Below the pieces are notes generated by a model, which worked only from the letters and a program-made list of their open reading frames with translations, did not search any database and was not told the origin of the DNA. Position numbers and translations under genes: made by a program. Of a stretch of 11,663 bases of DNA, positions 1 to 7,100 are shown piece after piece; the first letter of the stretch is position 1; each line of letters starts with the position of its first letter. The stretch is taken from assembly GCA_038222915.1 (NCBI GenBank), contig JBBRHH010000144.1, positions 1 to 11,663 on the forward strand, read 5' to 3'. This DNA comes from JBBRHH01 sp038222915. GTDB lineage: Bacteria; Planctomycetota; Phycisphaerae; Tepidisphaerales; Tepidisphaeraceae.

Positions 1-327
1 AAGGTCATCCCCGCTGGCCCGTCCGTCTTCATCTATCTCGATCTCGTCGACATGTCCAAGCCCTTCACACTTCAGATCGGCCGTCCAGTAAAACCCGATA
101 CGAAGATATTTGGAGATTTCAAAATCCGCAAAACCGCCGAATTCAAGTGCGCCACCATCCTGCTCACCGGTTCACTCGCCCACATGCACGAAGCCTACGG
201 CCAACTGATGGCCGGCATTGAAAAGGCGAAACTCACCCCCAGCGGCGAAAGCCGCGAAGCATATCTTTTTTGGGAAGGGCCCGATTCGCCCAACAACGTT
301 GTGCAGATTCAGATGGGAATTAAGTAG
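1..327 (+). CDS. GyrI-like small-molecule-binding domain protein, 3' part only
   Basis: The frame is open from the first base to the TAG at 325-327, giving 108 visible residues, so the true start lies left of the window. The internal ATG at 52 is not needed as a start: the preceding 17 codons (ending YLDLVD) read as part of the same fold. The pattern resembles the GyrI-like / AraC-MerR effector-binding domain: a strand PSVFIYLDL, a short strand FTLQIGRPV, then a strand ending TGSLAHMHEAYGQL (the family's 'G.y..l..ay..L' helix entry), a SGESREAYLFWEG segment and a final strand VVQIQMGIK just before the stop. Such domains bind hydrophobic or cationic ligands, alone or fused to a DNA-binding domain. 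Whether a helix-turn-helix precedes it cannot be seen. The domain call is from pattern memory, not an alignment. Confidence 0.72.
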   Translation, partial: KVIPAGPSVFIYLDLVDMSKPFTLQIGRPVKPDTKIFGDFKIRKTAEFKCATILLTGSLAHMHEAYGQLMAGIEKAKLTPSGESREAYLFWEGPDSPNNVVQIQMGIK

Positions 328-389
328 AACCGGCACAGATTCCCCACCATTACAAAAATGGTCCAAAAAAAAACTTGTGATCGCGCCAA

Positions 390-425
390 TTACACGTCAC
401 GCTTTCACGTTATATGGTGTATTAG
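390..425 (+). promoter_or_regulatory. Weak candidate promoter for the kinase gene
   Basis: In the 173-bp spacer before the kinase, TTACAC (390-395) is followed after 15 bp by TATATG (411-416), with TATTAG (420-425) as an alternative -10. The spacing is short and the match is only moderate. The region is more AT-rich than the genes around it, which fits a promoter. No terminator hairpin for the preceding gene is visible here. Confidence 0.25.
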
Positions 426-500
426 ATGAAGATCTGATCAACATATCGCTTGCCGTTGGTACAGTTTTGAATCGACCGCCAACCGCGTGGGTAAAAGAAA

Positions 501-1385
501 ATGGCTACTACACTCATTTCAAGTGAGGCGCGTGCAACGCAACTCCCCACTAAGCTCTTCGGGTACGAGGTCATTGACTTCATTGGTGAAGGCGCGGGCA
601 GTATTCTCTACGTAGTGTCCCACCCCGAAACCAAGCAGATCTACGCAATGAAGCATGTCGTTCGCAAGACCGAACGGCACGTTCGATTCATAGAACAGTT
701 GGAAGCCGAATACGAAGTCAGCCGCCACTTCTCCCATCCGAACCTGCGCCGGGCCATCGAGCTCAAGGAAAATAAAACGCTGCTTCGAAAAACGACCGAA
801 GCAATTCTGATCCTCGAAATGTTCGATGGCCAACCGCTCGAAGTCTTCAAGCCCCGCGACACCGTCGGCATCATCGATTGCTTCATCCAGGTTGGCAAAG
901 GCCTCGAGGCCATGCACCACCTCGGCTACGTCCACTGCGATCTCAAGCCCAATAACATCCTCCTCGGCCCAGGCGGCGCTGTAAAAGTCATCGACTACGG
1001 CCAAACCTGCAAAGTCGGATCCATCAAGGAACGCATCCAGGGCACGCCCGACTACATCTCCCCCGAGCAGGTGCGCTGCGAGGCCGTCTCCATCCGCACC
1101 GACGTCTTCAACTTCGGCGCAACCCTCTATTGGGCCCTGGCAGGCCGAACCATCCCCACCCTCTTCACCCTCAAGAAAAGCGACAACAGCTTCCTCGTCG
1201 ACGATCGCATCGCCTCCCCGCGCGACATCAACCCAACCGTCCCGGAAAATCTCTCCGGCCTCGTCATGGAATGCGTCCGCACCAAGGCCGAAAAACGCCC
1301 CGCCGACATGATCGAAGTTGTCCGCCGCCTTGAACTCATCCGCCACGTGCTAACGCGAAAGTCTCCCCTGAGCGCCTCCGCCTGA
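501..1385 (+). CDS. Hanks-type Ser/Thr protein kinase, soluble, catalytic domain only
   Basis: This 294-residue protein is almost entirely one eukaryotic-like kinase domain. Visible motifs are a glycine-rich loop GEGAGS (29-34), the ATP-anchoring Lys51 in YAMKHV, a likely alpha-C Glu70, the catalytic loop HCDLKPNN (145-152) with Asp147, Lys149 and Asn152, the metal-binding DYG (165-167, in place of DFG), the P+1 loop GTPDYISPE (181-189, the APE motif), alpha-F Asp201 and the conserved Arg266 in EKRPAD. All essential catalytic residues are present, so it should phosphorylate Ser/Thr. It has no TM segment, PASTA or other sensor domain, so it is probably cytosolic. The HCD loop makes it a non-RD kinase. 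An in-frame TAA lies at 492-494, so ATG501 is the first possible start; its ribosome site is only a weak purine run (AAAAGAAA). Its substrates are unknown. The FHA protein encoded further right is an attractive indirect partner. Confidence 0.93.
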   Translation: MATTLISSEARATQLPTKLFGYEVIDFIGEGAGSILYVVSHPETKQIYAMKHVVRKTERHVRFIEQLEAEYEVSRHFSHPNLRRAIELKENKTLLRKTTEAILILEMFDGQPLEVFKPRDTVGIIDCFIQVGKGLEAMHHLGYVHCDLKPNNILLGPGGAVKVIDYGQTCKVGSIKERIQGTPDYISPEQVRCEAVSIRTDVFNFGATLYWALAGRTIPTLFTLKKSDNSFLVDDRIASPRDINPTVPENLSGLVMECVRTKAEKRPADMIEVVRRLELIRHVLTRKSPLSASA

Positions 1386-1387
1386 AC

Positions 1388-2152
1388 CTAAAGTTCGATC
1401 CGCAATCCGTCATACGCCAGTTGCACATGCGGCGGCAATTGTCTGTTGCTCTCCGCATGCGTCGTCCCATGCGTAATGTGAGTCAGCCACGTCTGTTTCG
1501 CCCCAATTCGCTCCGCCGCCGCCACCGCCTCCTGCACCGAAAAATGCGTCGGATGCGGCTTGAACTGCAACCCGTCCAACACCAGCACTTCAACCCCTTC
1601 CAGCAACTTGTACGATGCGTCCGGAATATGACTCACATCAGTGCAATACGCGACGTTCCCGACCCTGAACCCCAGCACGTGCACCTCCCCATGCAGTAGG
1701 GGCACCGGCGTCCACGTCCGTCCCTCCACTTCAAACGGCCCCTCGATCAACCGCGACAAGAGTTTCGGCCGAAACACCGTCGTCTTTACCGACGGATCCA
1801 GAAACGCATATGAAAAACATTGCTGCAGCGACTTCATCGTCCTGGCATTGGCCCAGACATCCATCGGCCTGCCACTGATCACATTAAACCGCCGCACATC
1901 GTCCAGCCCCATGATGTGATCGGCGTGCGCATGCGTGAACACCACCGCATCCACCATATCCACACCATGTGTCACGCACTGAATTCGCAACTCAGGCGTC
2001 GAATCAATCAGGATGCGCTTCCCGTCATAGGACAGCAGCGCAGACGGACGCGTTCGTTTGTCGCGCGGATCAGCGCTGGTGCACACCTCGCACTTGCAAC
2101 CGATCATCGGTATGCCCGCACTCGTGCCCGTGCCAAGAAAGAGCAATTCCAT
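1388..2152 (-). CDS. PhnP-like metallo-beta-lactamase-fold hydrolase
   Basis: From the ATG at 2152 the protein has 254 residues and begins MELLFLGTGTSAG, the usual first strand of this family. Cys19, Cys21 and Cys24 (GCKCEVC) match the structural zinc knuckle of PhnP. The active-site motif THAHADH has His74, His76, Asp78 and His79; His154 (LLHGE), Asp172 (YCTDVSH) and the paired His225/His228 (LTHITH) complete the metal sites as I recall them for PhnP, including its structural-zinc histidine three residues after a catalytic one. PhnP hydrolyses 5-phosphoribosyl 1,2-cyclic phosphate in phosphonate breakdown. No phn genes are near, so the substrate here is open: a cyclic phosphodiester is the family expectation. 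Alternative starts are ATG 2161, ATG 2179 and TTG 2197; a promoter with its -10 at 2168-2173 argues against the two upstream ones. The gene converges with the kinase with only 2 bp between stops. Confidence 0.9.
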   Translation of the reverse strand: MELLFLGTGTSAGIPMIGCKCEVCTSADPRDKRTRPSALLSYDGKRILIDSTPELRIQCVTHGVDMVDAVVFTHAHADHIMGLDDVRRFNVISGRPMDVWANARTMKSLQQCFSYAFLDPSVKTTVFRPKLLSRLIEGPFEVEGRTWTPVPLLHGEVHVLGFRVGNVAYCTDVSHIPDASYKLLEGVEVLVLDGLQFKPHPTHFSVQEAVAAAERIGAKQTWLTHITHGTTHAESNRQLPPHVQLAYDGLRIEL

Positions 2153-2167
2153 GTCGCCCATGCGAAC

Positions 2168-2197
2168 GTTATAGGGCATGACTGTCGCGCAAGACAA
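2168..2197 (-). promoter_or_regulatory. Sigma70-type promoter for the PhnP-like gene
   Basis: On the - strand TTGTCT (2197-2192) is followed after 18 bp by TATAAC (2173-2168). Transcription would begin near 2161, giving a leader of about 9 nt before ATG 2152, or a leaderless transcript if ATG 2161 is used. The -35 box coincides with the TTG at 2197 that would otherwise extend the reading frame, so that longer start is unlikely. Confidence 0.5.
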
Positions 2198-2217
2198 TCC
2201 AACCCATCAGGTATGAT
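2191..2217 (+). promoter_or_regulatory. Candidate promoter for the PEP-CTERM protein gene
   Basis: On the + strand TATGAT (2212-2217) is a good -10 box, with AAGACA (2191-2196) as a partial -35 at a short 15-bp spacing. Transcription would start near 2224, about 40 nt before ATG 2264. It overlaps the - strand promoter of the hydrolase, so the two divergent genes share a control region of about 100 bp. Confidence 0.4.
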
Positions 2218-2263
2218 TCTTCTTTTGCATCCGCCCGATCATGGAGTATCTTCCACTGATCTC

Positions 2264-3019
2264 ATGCGACCAACACTGCGAAAACTTGCCCCGCTCCTCC
2301 TCCTCGGAATGCCCCTCACCGCCTCGGCCACCGATCTCTACAACGGCAGCCTGAACACTTCTCCGGAATCACAGGGTTGGCTCACATACGGTCCTGACGC
2401 CAGCAACTACACGCCCGGTGCAAGTTTCACCAATTTTGATACTACGAGCAGCAACACGCTCAAGGACGGATACAGCAACCTCGGCGCAGCCAATACGCTC
2501 CCCATCCTCGATCGTAATTTCGGATTCGACGTCACCTTGAACATGAAAATGCTGTCCGAGGCCCATGCCAGCGGCGACCGCGCCGGCGTCAGCCTGATCG
2601 TCCTCGACAAGGATCACAAAGGCGTCGAACTGGGCTTCTGGGCCGATCAGGTCTGGGCCCAGCAGGACAGCCCGCTGCAGACACATCCGGGTACACCGAC
2701 AACCGAAGCGACCTCCGCCTTCAACCCCTCCGATCACGAATGGGTCTACGACCTCCACATCGGCCCAGCCGGCTACACACTCACCGCCGACGGAACCCAA
2801 ATCCTCAGCGGCCCCAACAAGGACTACAGTGCTTTCGCCGGCTTCCCCAACGTCTACGCCTTGCCAGACTTTATCTTCCTCGGCGACGACACCACCAGCG
2901 CCAACGGCCACGCCACCTTCTCCGAACTCGGCGTCACCGTCCCCGAGCCCGCTTCATTATCCCTTGCCGCCATCCTCGGCAGCCTCGCAATCGCGCATCG
3001 CAAACGCCGCGCACACTGA
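2264..3019 (+). CDS. PEP-CTERM sorting-domain secreted protein
   Basis: This 251-residue protein has a signal peptide: Arg/Lys at 2-7, a hydrophobic run LLLLGMPL and a probable cleavage site after A-S-A (20-22). It ends with a canonical PEP-CTERM tail: VPEPA (226-230), a hydrophobic helix (about 231-244) and the basic RKRR (246-249). Such proteins are secreted by Sec and then cut near PEP by an exosortase, remaining in or passing the outer envelope. The body between is rich in Asn, Ser, Thr, Asp and Gly and contains no Cys, looking like an extracellular beta-sandwich: an opening DLYNGSL, a WVYDLHIG strand, an YTLTADGTQIL hairpin and a GHATFSELGVTV final strand. I do not recognise a catalytic motif. 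ATG 2264 is preferred over ATG 2213 because the signal peptide starts directly there and ATG 2213 lies inside the likely -10 box. No exosortase gene lies in this window. Confidence 0.88.
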   Translation: MRPTLRKLAPLLLLGMPLTASATDLYNGSLNTSPESQGWLTYGPDASNYTPGASFTNFDTTSSNTLKDGYSNLGAANTLPILDRNFGFDVTLNMKMLSEAHASGDRAGVSLIVLDKDHKGVELGFWADQVWAQQDSPLQTHPGTPTTEATSAFNPSDHEWVYDLHIGPAGYTLTADGTQILSGPNKDYSAFAGFPNVYALPDFIFLGDDTTSANGHATFSELGVTVPEPASLSLAAILGSLAIAHRKRRAH

Positions 3020-3046
3020 ATATCCACGTGCATCCAACCGCACACG

Positions 3047-3076
3047 CTGGCAAGCCGCATACTTGCCGTATATGAT
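3047..3076 (+). promoter_or_regulatory. Candidate promoter for the zinc ribbon / VWA-like gene
   Basis: CTGGCA (3047-3052) is followed after 18 bp by TATGAT (3071-3076), the same -10 as proposed for the preceding gene. Transcription would start about 45 nt before ATG 3129. It suggests that the gene can be transcribed separately from the PEP-CTERM gene ending at 3019. Confidence 0.4.
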
Positions 3077-3128
3077 CGCACGGAGTTAACCGGCACTCCC
3101 ACATCAACAAGACCGGCGGCGGAATCCG

Positions 3129-4142
3129 ATGATCCGACTCACTTGCACCAACTGCAGGACTGTGCTTGATATCGACGACGGCTTCGCGGGCGGCGTATGT
3201 CGTTGCCAGCACTGCGGCACCATCCAGACCGTCCCCGCCAACCTCAAAGGCACCGGACCTTCCGGACCCAAGACCCTCTATCAAAATCAATCGCAGGCCG
3301 CCGCAACCACCGGCACAGGCCTTGATGATCTCGCCAACGTCGTCGCCAGCAGCGGCCTCACCGGCAGCGGCAGCGGCCTCTCCAATCGCCTGAAAAAGAA
3401 AACCAGCGCCCTCGCCACGACCGAACGCCCGCCCTCCAAACGCTCCGTCCTGCTCATCGCCGGTATCGGCGTCGTCGTGGTCGCGGGTGCAGTCGGCGCA
3501 TGGCTCGCCACGCGCGGCTCAAATACCCACGCGCCGGAACAATCAACCGACGGCGGCACAACCAGCACGCCCACCCACACCGGCACAGGTTCCACCACCT
3601 CCCAACCGCCGCCCGTCGTCAAAGGCCCATCACTCCTCGGCCTCAAACTGCAGGGTAGTCAGGTGATCTACCTCCTCGATCGCAGTACCGTCCTTCAGCC
3701 CGTCTATGACCAGATCATCGGCTCCGTCCAGAAATCCCTCGACACCTTGTCCCCCTCAATGAAGTACCAGGTCATTTTCTGGGAAGTCAATGGAAACGTG
3801 GAGCAGCGCCCCGAGTCCCCTGAACAAGTCAGTGCCGCCAGCGTGACAAAAACCAAAGAGTCGATCGAAGAGGTTGTCTGCAATGGCCGAGGCGAGTTAC
3901 TCCCCGCCCTCAACAAGGCCATCGAGAAAAAGCCTGATCAGATTGTCGTCGTCACCGGCAAGGAACTCGAAGCCGAAACAGTCGATGCCGCCATCGCCGC
4001 CACCCAGGGCAAGTCGATCCACCTCGACGCATTGTTCGTTGGAAGCGGCTCAGGCGTCGAAGCCCTGAAGAAACTGTCCGAAAAGACCGGTGGCACCTTC
4101 CGCACCGTCTCCACCGAAGAGCTCAACGCCTACACCAGATAA
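3129..4142 (+). CDS. Zinc ribbon / transmembrane / VWA-like domain protein
   Basis: The 337-residue protein starts with a zinc ribbon: CTNC (6-9) and CQHC (26-29) around a DIDDGFAGG turn, a motif I associate with planctomycetes. A Gly/Ser/Thr-rich linker follows, then one TM helix (about 106-127) and a Thr/Ser/Gly/Pro linker (131-165). The C-terminal domain (about 168-337) has the alternating strand/helix plan of a von Willebrand A domain: strand QVIYLLDRS (178-186), strand KYQVIFWEV (212-220), strand DQIVVVTGKE (270-279) and strand IHLDALFVGSG (297-307), ending with the GTFRTVS strand typical of VWA proteins. The metal site is weak: DRSTV at 184-188 replaces DxSxS. Basic residues before the TM helix place the ribbon in the cytoplasm and the VWA-like part outside. 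A purine-rich GGCGGCGGA lies 5 nt before the ATG. Its role is unknown; binding or scaffolding at the envelope is the inference. Confidence 0.85.
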   Translation: MIRLTCTNCRTVLDIDDGFAGGVCRCQHCGTIQTVPANLKGTGPSGPKTLYQNQSQAAATTGTGLDDLANVVASSGLTGSGSGLSNRLKKKTSALATTERPPSKRSVLLIAGIGVVVVAGAVGAWLATRGSNTHAPEQSTDGGTTSTPTHTGTGSTTSQPPPVVKGPSLLGLKLQGSQVIYLLDRSTVLQPVYDQIIGSVQKSLDTLSPSMKYQVIFWEVNGNVEQRPESPEQVSAASVTKTKESIEEVVCNGRGELLPALNKAIEKKPDQIVVVTGKELEAETVDAAIAATQGKSIHLDALFVGSGSGVEALKKLSEKTGGTFRTVSTEELNAYTR

Positions 4143-4176
4143 TTCGGTTACCCCACCCCCGATCCTGCTCCCCGCC

Positions 4177-7100
4177 TCACACCGCCAATCGCGGCCGGCT
4201 TTCCTCCACATGTTCCGCGGGCTCGTCGATCGCCACCGCCGGCACAGGGTCCGCCGAATGCACGCCATGGTCCCGGGCATGCGTCGGCTCGCCGGGACTC
4301 GACAGCAGCGTCAGCATCATCAGTCCGGCAAACAGCACCACCAACCCGCCTTCCGTCGCCGCAATGTACAGCCCGCGGTGATCCTCCACATTCGCATGAA
4401 CGCCTTCCGCCACCAGCGGCATCGGCTCCACCGCATTGCTCACCGCGGCTGCCAGCCGTTCCTTTTCCATATTCAGCGATTTAAGTTTCCCGTCCTCGGC
4501 CTGTTGCAGGCTCCGCTTCTCGTCCAGCGGACCGCGGCTCAGCTCCTCCTGCGCCCGCGCCGCCTGCTTCGTCGCCCAGTCCTGCATCTTCCCTTCATAT
4601 TCCTTGTACGCCAGGGCCTGTGCCGCCTTGGCCTTCTTCAACTCCACTTCCTTCGCCATCGCCGCCGCAAACTGCTGCTGACCCTGTGTCTTGGCAACCG
4701 CCAGCGCCGCGGCGCTCTTGTGGTCGGCAATCTGCCGCTTGAGTTCCTCGGCACGCCCCTTCATGTCCGGACTCACTTCATCCGCCTGCGCCTCGACCGT
4801 CCGCGCATACACCGCGCGCGCCTGCAACATCCCGTCGGCCTTCTTCTGCAGCACCTCCGCCAGTTCCGGCTGCGTCTGCCGTAGCTTCTCCACCGCCGGT
4901 GCGCTCTGCGCCACCCGCGCCTCCAGGTCCTGCATGCTCTTCTCGCTCGACGCCCGGTCATTCTCAATCTGCGTCGCAATCGACTTGATGTGCCGGTTCA
5001 GGTACTCCGCGAGCTGATCCATCGCCTTGTCGCTCCCCGCAAGCAACTTCTGTCCCTGGATCTGCTGGGTCAACGTATCCACGTCTTGCTTTGCCTTTGC
5101 CTTTTCCTTCGCATCCGAAAGCGGGCTCGCCGACACCGCGTTGAATTCGCGCGTTCGAAGCTCCAGCAACTGCTGCAGCCGTTGAAGCTCCGGATCAGCG
5201 GCCCATTTCTCCTGCCGCTTGCTCTCCATCACCTCTTCCAGGTGCCCCTTCAAATCGGTCAACGTTTCCTGATATCCCTGTTCGCGTTCCAGAAGATCGT
5301 TCGAATATTTCAGCGTCGCTTTGTGCAGTTGTTTGGCCGAGTCGATGTACGCCTCCAGCCCGCTCACGTCCTTGAGCCCCTGCGCCTTTTTCACTTCCTC
5401 CTGAAACTGCTGCATCGCGTCGTCGAGCGTCTTGCGCGCCTGCGCGGCCGCTTCCGTTGTTCGCGTCTTGCCTGTGACGAGCTGATCGTTCAGCTTCGTC
5501 AGCTCAGTTTCAAGGCTGGCCAATTCGGTGTCCGCGGGCACGGCCGGCTTCTCGGGCGAATCCGGCGTCACCTGCCGCAGCCGCGCCAACTCCGACGACA
5601 GGTTGTTCGTCAACGTCGCGGCCGCCTCATACTTCTGATGCGCCTCATCCTGCAACGCCCGCGCTGCCGCCACCGCCGACTTCTCCGGAGCGGCGTCCCC
5701 CTGCGACGTCATCTTCTCCACTTCCGCCTTCAACTGCTTCACATACGCTTCCTGCGAGATGATCTGGTCGCGCGTAGCCTGCAGCTTGCTGTTGTTCAGC
5801 CGCCATTCCTCGAGAAACGTTTTGGAATTGTTGCTCTCGTACATTGCCCGAAGCAACGCCTGCAGCCGCAAAGCATCCTCGCCCGTGCCCCGCCCGGCAT
5901 AGCTCACCAGCATCGAAGCGCCCGCCCCTTCCTTGTCCGCCTCAAATTTTGCCGTCACCTTCTTCAGCGCGACCGGATCCCCCAGGAAGCCGGCGTCTGC
6001 GTCCCCCATCGTGCGGAAAATCCGCCGCGCCTGCGCCAGCACCGTATCGTCCTGGATCAACTGCTCTTCGCTCTGCTTGACGAGTTTCTGTTTTTCCGGG
6101 CTGGCATCGGCGTAATGATCGAATCGCAATGTGCCGTTCACCGACACCTTCGGAAGCATGTATTTCATGATTCCAAAGGCTGCCGCCACGATGCACACCA
6201 CCAACAGCACAATCCACAACGCCATCCAGTTGCGCCGCGTGTGGGAATGCCCGCTGCGGCGCGGCAATCCTGGCTGGCCCTGCAACTGGCTCACCCGCGG
6301 TGGAACCGCCGGCTTCAACGGAGCACGCATCGGGCGCGCGCTGGCGGGCTGTTCGTTGTCCCCATTTCCGGACGTCGGGGCAAATCCATGCCCGGTGTCG
6401 CCGTCGCCGTTTTCATCCTCTTCGCCCACCGAAGCGGCCCCAAATGCGTCATTGATCGGATTGTTCTCCACCAACCGCACGGGTCGCGATGGCATACGCC
6501 CCGCCTGACGAGGCGTCTCCTCAATCTGCGGTTCTTCCGCCAATCCCAGCGCCGCATCCGCGAATGGTTCTTCCGGATCAAACTCCGCAGTCCCAAACTG
6601 ATGCGCGCCCACGTCCATCGCCTGCTCTTCGTCACTTGCCGGCTCTTCGTGGCCCACTGGTTCAAAAGTCTCTTCGACTCCCGGCTCAAAAGCGGTGTGT
6701 TCCGCGCCAAGCTCGTCGCCTCCCAGGCCAAGCACATCATTCACCGCATCTTCATCCGTCGCCCCGCCCCCCGCCTCAAGTTCCAGCCCGCCCGCCAACG
6801 CATCCTGGAAATCCTGGTCCACCGGAGTTGGCGCGTGGCGCTCTATGTCTTCCAGCGGCGCAACCGGCGTAACCTTCACTTCAATCGGCTTCTCCGCGCG
6901 GACAGGCCCAGCCGGTTTTGCACCGGGCTGGGTCCGAACCGTTTCACCTTCATCTTCGACCGATCGCCGCCCCGCCGGCATCACCGATCGATCCGAAAAC
7001 ACGTCGGCCGGAATCGCCTTGTCGCCAAAGACGACACGCACCTTGCCAAAGCTCGCAGGTTTGTTCAGATCCGGCAGCCGCAGCGTCATTCCACCCAGAA

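Noticed and set aside
519..1346. A 275-codon - strand frame opposite the kinase
   Set aside because: It mirrors the kinase gene, whose catalytic motifs are complete. The antisense product is Asp/Gly/Ala-rich with no recognisable feature.
1820..2263. An upstream extension of the PEP-CTERM reading frame
   Set aside because: It runs antisense through the hydrolase gene. The signal peptide begins at 2264 and a good -10 box lies at 2212-2217, so the extension is not translated.
4143..4176. The 34-bp gap between the convergent VWA-like and giant genes as a terminator
   Set aside because: No hairpin with a T tract is visible on either strand; the sequence is only C-rich.
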